Shown here: one piece after another, positions 23,370 to 35,583 of the stretch
How positions within the stretch are numbered: position 1 is the first letter of the stretch
Layout: each line of letters starts with the position of its first letter
Assembly (NCBI RefSeq): GCF_020509005.1
Contig: NC_063016.1
Coordinates: 5,084,001 to 5,148,000, forward strand
Source of the DNA: Fulvia fulva
Taxonomy: Eukaryota > Ascomycota > Dothideomycetes > Mycosphaerellales > Mycosphaerellaceae
Length of the DNA: 64,000 nucleotides
Direction of reading: 5' to 3'
Program-made: the position numbers and the translations under genes
Notes under the pieces: model-generated
Seen by the model: the letters and a program-made list of their open reading frames with translations, nothing else
Told to the model about the DNA's origin: nothing
Databases searched by the model: none

Positions 23370-26300
23370 TCCCGCCCCTAACTTCTCCTTATCTAGATTA
23401 GCTTTCCCTCTAAACGTACGTAGTCTATGTCACTACCCCGTTAGCCCCCGCTCCTAGCCGGTCTCGTCGCGCTACGTCGTGTCCTCTCTTCCTACACTAC
23501 TCCTACTAGGCGGTACTGTTCTAGCTAGCCCTTCTCTAGTATCTAGTTCGTAATACGCCGTAGGTCCTTAGCGTTATTAAGAAGTGCCCTAATCGTCCGG
23601 TTCCTCGCCTTTACTATCTACTCCCCCCTTCCTAGCGACCACCTCGGACAGACAAGGAGTACGTACCGTACGTTCTAGGAGCGATAGCCGTAGGGGCAGC
23701 TAGTATTCGTGTATCCTAGAACCTTCCTCTATAATAGGTACCCCTAGAGGCCGATGTGTTCGCTTCGTAGTTAGGTTACTATACTACTCTATGCCCTCGT
23801 AAGGCGGTAGTAGATAAGCTTCGGGGGGTGCTTAACCGCGGATTTTATAGCTAACTATTCCTTAGGTTGTCCCGCTAGCTAAGGGCGTCTACTATGCCCT
23901 ACAACCTAGTTGTTCTACCTCTCTTTCTATAGTTGCTCTATAAACGATTTCTTACCTTCCTATTATATTACTAGCTATTCGTCCCTTACTCGGTAGTTCG
24001 GCTCGTTTCCGGGTCGAATGCCCCTATACGCTAGTACTAATTCGCGGGCCCTTACGACTATACTAGCGATGACCTTCTATACTAGGTACTATACCGACTT
24101 GCCTAAGTAGGAGGTCCGTAGTCCCTAGATATATAGGTCGATCGGCGGTATAGCGGTCTCGTACTTAAGTATCCTCGTTAGTATCGACTTATATACCCCG
24201 GTGACCTTCCTTAGGCATTAGTTTTAGATCTTCGCTAGCGGCGCGACGAGTCCCTTCGATAGGTAGGCCCTCTCGCCTAAGGACTACACTTAGCTACTAT
24301 AGGTAAGGACCGGCCGTATAATAGCCGTATATAGAAGTCGTGACTACCGGAAGTCCGCCCCGTATATAGACGTAGTGAGCCTCTAGTATGATGCTATATT
24401 CTGTTTAGCTTTCCGTAATATTACCTATACGTACTTCCTCTACCGTAGCGCCGGGTCTATCTATAGTCCGAGGATCCTAAGCTGATTTGCCGGGTTAGTC
24501 GTGTGCCCCTATATCTAGATAGAAGCTTGTATATTATAGAACCGTAGCCGGCGCGTAAAGTGTATTAGATTGTACTTTTCTAGGGCAAACCGAGCCCCGT
24601 ACCTCCTAGCCTAGTCCTCGTAGATCTTGTGCTTCTCTTCTAGTAGCCTATAGTTCTCCTTAGTCGAGGAAGACTACGCTAGGATGTTTATGTCGTCTAC
24701 GAAGCCGCTCGTAGCGGTGTTCTAGGATTCTAGGGCTAGGAGCAGCGTCGCTATAAAGAAGAGGAACAGAATAGGTACTAGCGTTAAGCCTTACGGGATT
24801 CTAGTATAGACTACTTAAAATAGGCTTCTGTACTAGCCGACTAGGATCGACGTACTACGGTTTTAGAGGTAGGACCGTACGAAGTTAATAAGCTACTTAG
24901 GGAGTCCTTTCGACCTTAGGATGTAGAGTAGCCGCGGGTATAACACGTAGTCGAAGGCTCCCGATATGTCTAGGCTAAGTAAGGAAGCTACCTTGTCCCT
25001 ATTCTTATACCAGATGGCCTTTACCTAAGAGGTGATAAGTTCTATCGCGGATAGCGTCGATCGCTATAGGCGCGTACCTATCTAGGTGTCCGGGAGTAGG
25101 GAGTGTTCCTCTACCGCCTCGGAGAGTCTCGTTATAACTAGCTTCTTAAGCGCCTTCCTAAGAGTGTTAAGGAGCGTAATTAGGCGGTACGACTTCACCT
25201 ACGTATAGTCTTCCTTCTACGGCTTACGTAGGACTACTATCGTCGATTGTTTAAAAGCTATCGGGTAGTATCCGGTCTATAGGCAGGCGTTAAAGATCGC
25301 TATAACTACTAGGGCTAGTTGATCTCTACACTTCTTTAGTAGCTCGTTTAGGATCCTATCCGGCCCCGGGGCTTTCTTCGCCGGTAACTTCCTTAGTATA
25401 GCGGCAACTTCTCCCTCGGACACCTCCTATTAGACCGCGATACTAGGGGCTAGGGGAGTAGAGCTATTTATATCGCTTAGATTAGCCTCGACTAGGGGCG
25501 GGAAGAACTTGCTAGCTAGTAGACGCGCCTTAGCCTCGGGGTCGCTAACCGGGCCACTAGGCGATTATAGCGCTAGGATAGAGAAGGAGGGGCCCTATAT
25601 AGGGTCCTGTCGGGCCCATTTCGCTAGCTTCTATATCCTCTCTAGCTTGCCGGCGATTTCTTCTACTATAGCCCTCTAGCCGACTACTTTCTCCCTTCGT
25701 ATTATAGCTTTCTTCTGTTAGTATGCCTCCCTATATACGTTCTAGGCCTCCTCGCTATAGCTGCTCGTCTACACCCGGCGGGCTCTCCTTACTTCCCTTA
25801 CTACCGTAGTGCACTCCGGCGTCTAGTATAGTTTAGACTATGTCGTAAGTTAGGTAAGCGGAACGTAAAGTCAGATCGCTTTTCTTATTTCGTCTATTAA
25901 CCCCTAGACTGCTTCGTCTATCTCGTCTTTACTATTATATTGCTACTACGCAATCTAGACTAGCCTCTTAGAGTTATCGAGGTACGCCTAGATGTTGGCC
26001 TAGTAGGCCTTTCCCTAGTTTAGCTTAGGAGTTCTCGCTAGTATACGTTATATCTATATCGCAATAGAGGTCCTGACTAGTATATAGTCTAACGACGCCT
26101 CGAGTTCATGTTCGATCCTATAGTAGGTTACCGTGTAGTAGTGGCTATCTAAGATCTAGGAGAGGTCGATCGTGCCTTAGAGTCCCCCTCTCTTCTAGGT
26201 GCCTAGGTCCTTCGGGGTATTAAGGGCAATTACGTTGCTCGCTATCAAGTCGAGTACTTCGTCGGCTATAGGGTGCGGCTATATAAGGCTTTCCTAGGAA

Positions 26301-26758
26301 GGGTAGTGTATATTAAAGTCTCCTACTACGATGTAGCACCCTTGTCTCTTAAGCGTACTATCTAGGTGTCTATAGACCCCTAGGTCGCGGCTAGACCTCG
26401 AGGCTAGCGGTTATATATATAGGTTGTGTATCTAGGTGCTACCTACGTAGAGGGAGGTAATATCGCCCCCGCCTTCTTCGTCTACGTAGTATACTACCTC
26501 CTAGTCGGATTCTAGTATGTCCTTACTGACATAGAAGCACGTGCGGGGTCTGCCGTCGCCTCGTAGGCATGTCGTATAGCCTAGTAACTTATAGGTCGTT
26601 AGTCTCTTATAGTGCGGGTTAATCTATAGCTCCTAGATTATAAGGACGTAGTAGACGCGCGGGTCCGCCTCGTATAGGAAATGGTTCTAGACTATATCCT
26701 TACTATAGTTAACGTTATACTAGATGATACTAAGCGTGTCGAGGCTAGTTATCGGCAT
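23370..26758 (-). pseudogene. LINE C1 ORF2: endonuclease-reverse transcriptase
   Basis: ATG at 26756-26758 (MPITSLDTLSIIQYNVNYSKD). Endonuclease follows with a clear GDFNIHYPS box, the family GDFN-x-HHP motif with one His changed to Tyr. RT contains LPAKKAPGPDRI, SLDISGAFDYV and GFVDDINILA, with FVDD intact at 24692-24703. The post-RT region reads RKVTGVYKS. The far end of the frame is uncertain, because the C-terminal Cys/His motif is split by frame and stop changes. This is one of the better preserved LINE ORF2 copies apart from LINE D. Confidence 0.8.
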
Positions 26759-26779
26759 CGACAATCATTTCCTCTATAT

Positions 26780-28060
26780 CGTCCTATATCCTACTACCCT
26801 ATACGTCCTAGTCTACGCCTATCGGCTATATACTAAAGGGGAGCCGGGCCTAGTTAGATTCCCTCGCCGTAGCTAGTAGAGTACGTGGCCTCCCGTACGC
26901 CCTAGGTTACGTATCCTTTATATCGTTCTCGGCCCTAGGGCGCTTATACCCGACCGCCGCTAGTTAGTTCCGGTATAGGCTAGCCTTACGGTCGCCGTAG
27001 AATCTTAGGGCGACGGTTCTGTTTATAATTGCCTTGTTTTTCGCTAGTTTCCGCTATAGGCATTCCGTACTATACGATAGGTAGTGCCCCGGACAGTTCG
27101 CGTACCGTCTCGTAGTCGATGTATAGTCCCTAGATATATAGTCTCCTATACAGTTCGAGTAGGCCTGCTTGTTTATAAACGTATAGGTTTGGTGTCTATA
27201 CTGTTGGCATTTGAAGTATTAGAGGACACGAAAGGATAAGGAGTGCTTTTCTACTATCTTGAGGCTATATTGCTAGACTAGGCCTTGTTCTATCGCTAGA
27301 TCCGCCGCTCTCGCGTCTTATAGCTATACTATTAGCGCCGAGGCCTTCTTGCCTTCTAGCCATTTCCTATAGAGCCAAGTCGCCTTCTAGATTAGAGAGT
27401 TAAGAGTGACCGGGTTGTCCTCTTAGAGAGCGCGTAGGTAACCCTAGTTAGTTAGGTCAAACTCCTTAGGTATATCGTAGACTAGGATCGTGAATTGTTT
27501 CGTTAAGACTTTCGCTAATACCGTAACCTTATATACCTACTATAGCTATGCCTCTAGGTGCCTCCTAGCAGTAGTAGAGCTAGTATAGATCTATAGAGTG
27601 CCGTTAGACTATTAGTTCACTACGACCACCCCTAGTTAGTTAATTCGTTAGGCCAGCTCCTTGTTCGATAGCTTCGTAACTTCGGCCTAGTCTTCCTTTA
27701 CTATAATACGGATCGTGACTACATCGTACGTTAGGCGGGGGCCTAGTATCGATGCCGCGACCGATGCCTAGCTATAGGGGTGTTGATTCCGGGTGGCCTT
27801 ACTAATCGCCTAGGACGTCGTCCTTATTTCTTATTGCCCTCGGTAATATAATAGTATAAGCGCCGTGCGTAGCTAAGTGATCATTACCTATAGAGACCGG
27901 TAAGGGAGCTAATCGTTAGTTTCTATACTTTTTACGTCCTCTATAAGTTGCTACTAGTTGTCTTAGGGGGGCTTCGCCTATAGGGCCGTAGGCGCCGTTA
28001 GTACCGTAGCCTAGGCTACTATTGCCTAGGAGTTACCTAATGTAGCTAGGCACCTCCGCG
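26780..28060 (-). pseudogene. LINE C1 ORF1: Gag-like protein
   Basis: The minus-strand frame upstream of ORF2 has Cys-rich stretches near 27090-27215 (FKCQQYRHQTYT, then YSNC, then YANCPGHYLSYSTEC). These fit two CCHC knuckles in which several Cys or His now read Tyr or Asn. The N-terminal part is hydrophilic and degenerate. Same position and role as ORF1 in the A and B families. Confidence 0.6.
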
Positions 28061-28280
28061 GCGTTTAGAGCTAAAGAAATAGGGTGAGGAGAGCTTCAAG
28101 CTGTCCAGATTAAATAAGGTAGAACTCCCTTAGTCCTAGGGGTAGTGGCCTACTTTATATATCGTTAGAATAGCCTTAATAAGAGCTTTCGAATGTGTCT
28201 TGTTTTAGCGTAGAGATCGATGCCGTTGATTCGAGATCTCTAAGCGTAGAGCGGTATTAGCTCTAATATACTGTTACTCT

Positions 28281-28295
28281 ACGTCTAGTAAATAG
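28281..28295. repeat. TSD of LINE C1, right copy
   Basis: Identical to 23253-23267. It marks the intact 5' end of LINE C1. Confidence 0.85.
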
Positions 28296-28372
28296 TAGTC
28301 GGTTACGTAACTCGGTACGGGCCGGCTCGTATACCTCGGCTTATATATTAACTCTCCGTACCTCGTGCTCCT
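28296..28372 (+). repeat. LTR-like insert, right part
   Basis: Continuation of 23235-23267. It shares blocks with the LTR region at 58730-58810, and similarity stops at about 28372, where the second cttag copy begins. Confidence 0.5.
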
Positions 28373-28870
28373 CTTAGATAGCCTATCTAATAACTTCGTG
28401 ATTTGCCCTATATTAAGAACGGCTCCCTTATATTTTATTAGACCTCCTTTACTAACCGTAGAATACGTACTATAAAGGACCTATAAAGTAATAGGTTAAA
28501 GATATAGAAACTACGCTTATCGCGAGTTCTTTATACTAATCGCGCGATAAACGCGATAGGTCTAAGTTAATAAGAACAATTGTAACTTTATTAATAAGAT
28601 ACTAGCTAAGAGTATAGGTAGTAGGTACTCTCTACTTACTAGTCGCCCTAAGATCCGCCGCGAGTCGCTTATATTTAATAGTAGCTAGACTTAAGGTCAC
28701 TAAACCTAACCCTAATAGCTAACTAACGAGCAAATATAGTAGCGTGTTAAGTAACTAATAAAACTAGTTACTAAATCGCCTAAGACGATTAACCTCTCCG
28801 ACTATATCCGGGACGACGAAGTAGAAGAATATATAACTAGATAGGATATCGAGTTTGATTATAACGATAA
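28373..28870 (-). pseudogene. probable N-terminal part of the Harbinger transposase, then unclassified
   Basis: If the LTR-like insert and one cttag are removed, the minus-strand frame reads through without a shift: GQITKLLDRLS joins to KKLRIDLVEA at 23234. This is why I regard the two parts as one gene. Upstream of about 28460 the frame is lost, and up to 28870 I see only short peptides and no motif. Confidence 0.45.
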
Positions 28871-31800
28871 TATAGATAGATATTTCATTTAAGCTATTAT
28901 AGTGCCCTTTGGCCTATATAGCTATACTATCTTGTTTTCGTATATATAGAGGGGAAACAGTATTAGTAAAAACCCCTCCTCCTTCCCGCCTGTCTTTTCC
29001 CCCTCGTTATCGTCTTAGATTTCGCTTATTAGAGGTACGCTAGTATTATAGGCCTGCCCTAATGACTACCCTATCTACACCCCCCCTAGCTTCCGCCTCT
29101 TATCTATCTACTCCTCCGTCTCGCTAGCGAGGCTAAACTACTAGAGGTATCCCTACTATAGTATCTACCGAGAGATTCGGCGAATATTGCCTTTGTCCCT
29201 AATAATTAACTTATAGTCTCTCCTTCCCGCTTAGTACCTCTAATTTCCCCTACCTCTCGCCTACTACGGGTATCGTAGTAGTATATATTCTAGGTTTTAC
29301 GATAGGTAGCTATACTAGTAGGCTAGGCTTTAGATATCTAGTACGCGTCTCCTAAATAGGTAGGCCCTTAGTCTAATATATTCGGACCTAATTCGGATTG
29401 CTATACTTGCTTCGGCTCTTATTAGGTCCCTATATAGCTAGTAATTATGTCTCTAGAAAGCTCGGAGTGCTATCGGGCCTATTGTCTTAGGGGGCTTCCT
29501 TTTCTAGTCCTACTCCTATAGGTAGCTCGCTATCTATTCCGCTAGGCTTTAGGTCTTAGCCTTGCTCCCGCCGGCCTAGCGAGTCCTACGCTCCTCCTCT
29601 TTTCGTGCTAGCCATTCGGTACTTATCTATACGGCCGTAAAGGTAGTAAGGTTATCCTCTTTTTAGCTTATCCTATGTCCGGCCCCTCTCCGGTAGCGGC
29701 TTTCTATCTTATTCTTTACCTCCTAGATCGTAGTTTATATAGGGTAATCTGTCGTCTTTACCGCGTATTAAATTCTTATTCCCCGGATATATTGGCCGAT
29801 TAGTAGGGTTCCTATCTCTATTTCTACCGTACTTATTAACGTTGTCTTATATACGCCTAGTATCCTATATAGGTTACCTACCTATATCCTATTTAGGGGT
29901 TGCTCTATCCGTTTTAGGATCGGCTTACCTACGCCTCCTATTCCCTAAATCTATGCCCCGTATATTATAGCTAGTCTAACGATCGCCTTATATATTACCT
30001 ATACCTTATCGAATATTACTCCCTATATAGACGCCGTGATCCTCTTTATCGAGGCTTCGTTAACTTACGCTCGACTCTAGGCTTTCTTAATCTATACGTT
30101 CTAGCTTAGCTTTAGGTCGAGCTAGATCCCTAGTACTCGTAGCTCCGCTAATAGCTTAGTCTCGTAGCCTTAGATTCTTACCGCCGCCTTTATATTATAG
30201 TATGTTCGCGCTTTACTAAAGTATATAAGCTAGTACTTTTTAGGGGCGAACCGGGCACTATACTTCTTTACCTACTCCTCGTATTTCTTATACCTATCTT
30301 TAAGGAGGCGACAGTTCTCCTCTATCGAGTCTAACTAGGCTAGAGTGTTTATATCGTCTACGAATCCCGATACTAAGGTTTACGGAGAGGTAAGTAGGGG
30401 AATTAGATTAGACATAAATATTAGAAATAGAATAGGGAAGAGAGTAGATCCCTAAGGTATTCTAGCCTCTACCTTTACCGGGTCGGACGTATACCTTCCT
30501 AGGACTAGGTATGTCGTCCGTTCCTAGAGAAAGGAGTAGACGAACGTCGTTGCCTACTAGGGGATACCTTTCTACTTCGTAGAGCATTTAGGGGTCTAGA
30601 AGGCCTTCTACTACGTTAAGGGCCGGAGTAGCGGCGTATATTGTTCCGCTACTTACTATATAACCGAGGTAATCTGTTCCGCTACTTGATCTAGCTAAGC
30701 TATCGTCTCGAGTTCTCTATACTATAGTAGGTTCGCTATTAGGAAGCCTCTTATGTCGTCCTAGCGTGCCTTCTTCTAGTTACGGCGTAGTTCGCTTACT
30801 AGCTCCTCTATCGCCTTCACCCCTAGCGTCGTTTAGATAGGGATATAGTCTAAGGAGGCTTCTAGCGCGTAGTTCGGTCGGTATTAGACTAGTCTCTCTT
30901 CAAGTTCTCGTAATAGAAAGTATAGGTCGATCGTGCTTATACTTGAACGGGCCTTCTACGTCTCTATTCCCTTTAGTATTACTAAGGCTATTCCGTAGCG
31001 TACGGTTATATCTAGTAGCTTTCCCCCTAAAAACGCGTACGGGGGAGTAAAGTCGAAACCCTACTATAGGTAGTAGAGGTTAAAGTCGCCGAGAAGTACT
31101 TACTTTATGTCTTAGGTTAGGGTCTACTCTAGTTAGGCGAGGGTTCCTAGTTCCCTACTCGTCCGACCCCGCGGTAGCGGGTTATAAACTTTATAGATCT
31201 AGATAGAGCCTTATATCGTGTCGATCTAGATTGATATTATGTCTCCTAGGTTACCCTATTACGGTAGTATAACCTTCTACGACTCAAGGTCTATAGTCTT
31301 GCTTACGTATATATATATCCTCGGGATGACGCCTCGTTAGCCCGCGATTACGGTATAGTATCTCCGGTCATTATAAGTAGCTAGGAGTCCTACGTAGGGG
31401 TTGATCTATAGTTCCTATACCGTAATAACGTAGTACCGTAGCGGGTCTAGCTCTTATAGAAAGTGGTGCTAGACCTTGTCCCTACTTTTGTTTACGTTAT
31501 ACTATACGATAGTAATGTCGTTATATAGTATTATTCGTTATCCGTAAGGTCTATTTCCGTGCTAACCTACTATATCTCCTAAGCCTATATTTCGCTATCC
31601 GGCTAGCCCTAGGGCCGCTAGGGCGCCCTAAAGATTCGTATTTAGCCTAGTTTATTAGTAGCCCGGTTAAGGTATCGAGGCCTACCGGGAGGTAGATACG
31701 TTTAGGGTTAGGTTCTCTTATTCGTCTCTTCTACCCTCTTCCTCTTGCTCGGCTCGAAGCCCTTATATACGGTAGGTCTCTCCTACTATCGTTAGGGGTA

Positions 31801-33086
31801 CCTAGCTAGTATAGAGATCCTTACTTGTCTCGCTCGTTCTTATACTACTATTCTAGCTAGGTATTAGTTTGAATACGCTAGGTACCTTCTACCGTAGTAT
31901 ATATACCTACTCTCCTTTTTTAGGCATTCCCTTCCCTAGTATAGGCCTACGTAGTAAGGATACCTTAGGGTCTTCTCCCCGTATTTTAGGGCTATATAGC
32001 CGTACTATTAGTATTAGAAGTATTGTAGTACCCTATAGCTACTCTAATAGATCTCCGTATCTATTCTCTCGTAGTTCTAGAATAGCCTATTATCTAGTAT
32101 CTAGTTAGCTTATTCCGCTATCTCTACCTAGATAATAAGCGATAAATACGTCTTCTCTCGGTCTACTATCTTATATAACTATACCGCCTTCGTTAGTCGT
32201 ACTCCTAGGGATATATTCTAGTTCTATACTTAGAGTTAGGGAAGATCTTCGACCTTAAATATCCTAGGGACCCCGTAGGCGATAGTAGTATACTATTAGT
32301 AGGAGACTCGTACCGACTTCGCGACTTTAGTAGTCTACTCCTTATAGGTCTCTAGCTTTCGTCTATTAGACTCTTATACGGTAAAGAGTCTTACTACGCC
32401 TATTGCCTCTACCCTCGCTCTAACTACCTCCTTTTAGCCGATTCTATCGACAATCTCCTTGCTTATTAGGGCTACGATTTCTTATTTCTCCGCCGGATTA
32501 GTAATGTATAGGCGTACCGTATTACTTACCTTCGTAAGGGGTTAATTCTTACCTACTACTATTACCTATATAGTTAGTCTCTAGGCTACCTTCTATATTA
32601 CTTATTAGATTGTCTTCGGGATTTAGTATAATAGCGCTTTTAGCGCTCCTAGTAGCTATACTATAGTATTCTTATATACCCGGGCTAGGTATTCGTTGTC
32701 CCCTAGTAAGTTTTCCGCCTCTATATATAGGATCGTCTACGCTATATTGTTCGTCGTTAGCCTCTACTTTCTATATAGTAGGCCTTGGCTTATGTCCTAG
32801 GTTTTTCCTTAGTTTGTTCCTCGGCTTAGCTCTTAGTACAAAATATTCGTAAGGCTATAGCTCTCGTTAGTTACTACCCTCCGCTACTATTCGGGGTGAG
32901 GTCGCGCTTCCTAATTAGGTAGTTGTCCTCCGTAGCTCCGTTACTCTAGGGTCTACCGTTAGGGGAATAGAACCTTAGTTTTAGGGTTCTTTATACTATA
33001 ATTACGCCGCCGCTAGCGTAGGCGGGTCGCTACTACTTAAGTAGATTGCTCGTCTTAATAAGGGCTATCGAATAGATAGTCCTCGT
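28871..33086 (-). mobile_element. LINE B4 with internal deletion
   Basis: Nearly complete B-family LINE in reverse. The tail is at 28871-28882, and the catalytic FVDD is intact at 30353-30364. The endonuclease lies at about 30850-31530 and ORF1 at about 31560-33050. Compared with B5, about 890 bp carrying RT motif A and flanking RT sequence is missing at about 30575. The 5' terminus corresponds to that of B3. A possible TSD is only 6 bp (cgataa at 28865-28870 and 33087-33092), much shorter than for other copies here, so I do not rely on it. Confidence 0.8.
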
Positions 33087-33092
33087 CGATAA

Positions 33093-33154
33093 ATTCTCGC
33101 TAGTAAATAGTATAGGTCGGTAGTAATATATAGTTTTTCCCGGACGGTACGCTT
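33093..33154 (-). pseudogene. Helitron fragment, downstream part
   Basis: Short minus-strand remnant reading AKRTVREKLYITTDLYYLL. It continues directly from the end of the Helitron domain at 41923 once LINE A2 and one TSD copy are removed. It resembles the AKxNLRENPHIAAYHFH region of Helitron proteins. It is cut by LINE B4. Confidence 0.5.
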
Positions 33155-33170
33155 AGCTAGGCGTATATAG
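33155..33170. repeat. TSD of LINE A2, left copy
   Basis: agctaggcgtatatag, identical to 41907-41922 even though 8.7 kb now lies between the copies. Confidence 0.9.
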
Positions 33171-35364
33171 ATAGATAGATAGATTATTCATTTGCCTGTT
33201 TTAGTGCCCTATAGCCTATATAGGTCTCTCGCTATTTAGGTCTATTTATATAGGTAGGAAACCCGATTAGCGGATAGAAACCTCCTCGTCTTTGCCCTCC
33301 TCGTTCTTTCCTATCATCTCCTTTCGTTCTCCTTCCTATAGGGTACGCTAGTGTTATAGTTATTATCCTATGACTACCTTGCCCGTAACCCTAGTAATGT
33401 CCTCCTCTCGATTCCCTTTCTCCCTTCTGTTTCCCCGGCTCTTCTCTCTCTCTCCCTCCTCTCTATCTACCTTTCCGTTTCTACTACTAGAGAGAATTAC
33501 TCTAGGTAGTCCTTATTAAGGATCTATCTTATCACTCTCCTTATATCTTGTCTATTCTAGATAATGGCCTAGTATTGCCTATCTCTTGCCTTCGCCCTCT
33601 ACTAGCTTCTCCCTTTTACCTACTTAGTACAGTTTAGCACTATATACTCCGGGTTTTAGGATAGGTAGCTATAGGGGCAACGTTTAGAATCGTATCCTAG
33701 GACTCTTCTTTAGTGCAAGTATACTCTTAGCCTAATATGCTCAGAGCGAATCTAGATAGCTATACTTGCCTCCGCCCTCTTTAGGTCTTTGTAGATAAGG
33801 TAGTTATACCTACCGAAGGTCCTAGCCGCTAGTAGGGCTCCTAGCCTCACCGGTTTTTAGTTCTAACGCGTTTCCTATAGGTGACCTACGATCCTTTCTA
33901 CTTGGCTTTGCTTCTTTTTCCCTTTGTCCCCTATGTTAGCTTGCTCCCTTAGAGCTTCTCTCTGTTCAAGGGCTGCTAGGATTTCCTATAATGTTTTTAG
34001 GTCTGCTTCCTTCTATAGGATTATGTGTGGCCGGTTAGGTCTTCTCCTCCTCTCCTACTAGGTTCTTATCCTTTAAGTAGCTGCTTAGATAGTTCCCTAG
34101 GCTAGGTATACTGATGTCTTCTCTACGTATTGACACCTTATGCCCTAAAGGTACTCCCTAATAGGGGCTATACCTAATTCCATTTCTATTGTCCTATAAG
34201 GGGTTGACTTATATACCTCTAGTACTCTCTTTAGGTAGGCTGTCTACGCTCTATTAAGGGGATCCTTAATTCTCTTCGGGATGTGTTTTTCCGCTACCTA
34301 AATTGCTGCTCTATATAGCATTACGGGCTTGACAATAGCCTTGTATATAGTCTAGGCCTTTGTGAAGGTCGCCCCCTAGGTTAACGTAGTGAGTCTCTCG
34401 ATTGATTGTCTATTAGTGTCCGCTCTCGCTTACGCCTTCTTCACTTGTGGTCCCTAGCTAAGTTTCGGGTCTAGCTATATCCTAAGGACTCTAAGTTCCC
34501 TTATAGGATAGGTCTCGAACCCCTAGATTTTTACTAGTGCTACTAAGTTGTGTTTTGTCTTTACCTTACTAAAATGGATAAGTTAGTACTTGTCCGGTAC
34601 GAATTTTGCCCTATACTCTCTTACCCACTTTTCGCATTGTCTATGTCTCTCCTCTAGGAGTGCGTAGTTTTCCTCTATAGACCCCGACTACGCTAGGATA
34701 TTTGTATTATCTACGAACCCTAATACTAAGGTGTTTACTGTTTCTAGGAGTAGGGTTAGGTCGGCTATAAAGAGGAGGAACAGAATTAGGGAGAGAGTAG
34801 AGCCCTATAGGATACCCGTATTCGTAATTAGGGTCTACGGGGCTTTAAAGGACCCTAGGAGGATCTAGGTTGTTCTGTCCTTAAGGAATGACTATATAAA
34901 GTGTACTATCTAGGCTAGGATGCTTTTTATTCTAAGGATATGTAGGAGCCTTACGTAGGACACGTTATCGAAAGCCCCTAATATGTCTAGTAAAAGTAGT
35001 AAGGCTACCTTATTATTACTATAGTGATAGATATGTCTGATTTGCTCTATAATCAGTTCGACTACTATAAGGGTAGATCTCTTTTATCTCCCCTCTATTT
35101 ACGTTACTAGGAGGAGGTTATATTCTTCTACTATTCCGGTGAGCCTTATAGCTACGACCTTCTCTAGGAGCTTCCCTAGTATATTTAGTAACGCAATTAG
35201 TCTATATAACTTCAACTTAGTATAGTCTTCCTTTTAGGGTTTCCTTAGGACGTAAGTTAGTAATTGCCTAAAGGCCTTTAGGCAATGCCCCTACTTTATA
35301 TACTAGGTGAAGATTAGCGTAAGCACTAGAGTAATAAGGCTACTACTAGCTTTTAGGTAATAGT
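33171..35364 (-). mobile_element. LINE A2, 5'-truncated
   Basis: Same family as A1, matching it from the tail to about position 2670 of the window. It contains RT motifs downstream of and including motif A, and the catalytic box, here FVDN at 34706-34717 (last Asp codon AAT, where A1 has GAC). It carries more TG-to-TA changes than A1. The extreme 5' end (6 further bases, 41901-41906) lies beyond a Copia element inserted there. No ORF1 or endonuclease. Confidence 0.9.
35360..35364. repeat. TSD of Copia element, left copy
   Basis: atagt, repeated at 41896-41900 immediately outside the other LTR. Five base pairs is normal for Copia integration. Confidence 0.85.
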
Positions 35365-35571
35365 TATTACGTTAGAAGTGTAGGAAGTTATTATACGGGC
35401 TTATATAGGGTGTTTCAAAAGCAGGTTATATATTATATATGTCTATCTAGAATAGATAAGTATTGCTCTTAAAGAGGCTATAGGTAACTAATTAGTCACC
35501 TAATTCTTAGCGTACGTAGCCTTAAGTTTTAATAATAGGATGTTACCTATATATACGCTCGGATCGCGACA
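35365..35571 (-). repeat. Copia 3' LTR
   Basis: 207 bp. In element orientation it begins TGTCGCGATC and ends CGTAATA, where CA was expected; the change fits RIP. It differs from the other LTR at about eleven positions, all C/T or G/A. Confidence 0.9.
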
Positions 35572-35583
35572 CACCCCCTTAGC
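35572..35583 (-). other. polypurine tract of Copia element
   Basis: On the minus strand ctaagggggtgt lies directly before the 3' LTR, the standard place for plus-strand priming. Confidence 0.7.

Larger units (their letters stand above)
23268..28280 (-). mobile_element. LINE C1, full-length
   Basis: 5.0 kb with a perfect 15-bp TSD. The minus strand has a 5' leader, ORF1 with zinc knuckles, ORF2 with endonuclease and RT, a C-terminal Cys/His block and a short CTAT-type tail (23268-23277). It forms its own family with C2 (43178-53310). ORF stops are mainly TAG. Being inside an LTR-like sequence that is itself inside a Harbinger gene, it is the youngest layer of that nest. Confidence 0.9.

Noticed and set aside
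31869..32108. Plus-strand open frame of 79 codons
   Set aside because: Antisense to ORF1 of LINE B4.
33170..33182. Short tandem gata repeats as a CRISPR array or free microsatellite
   Set aside because: Always located at the 3' end of a LINE and next to a TSD, so they are retrotransposon tails.
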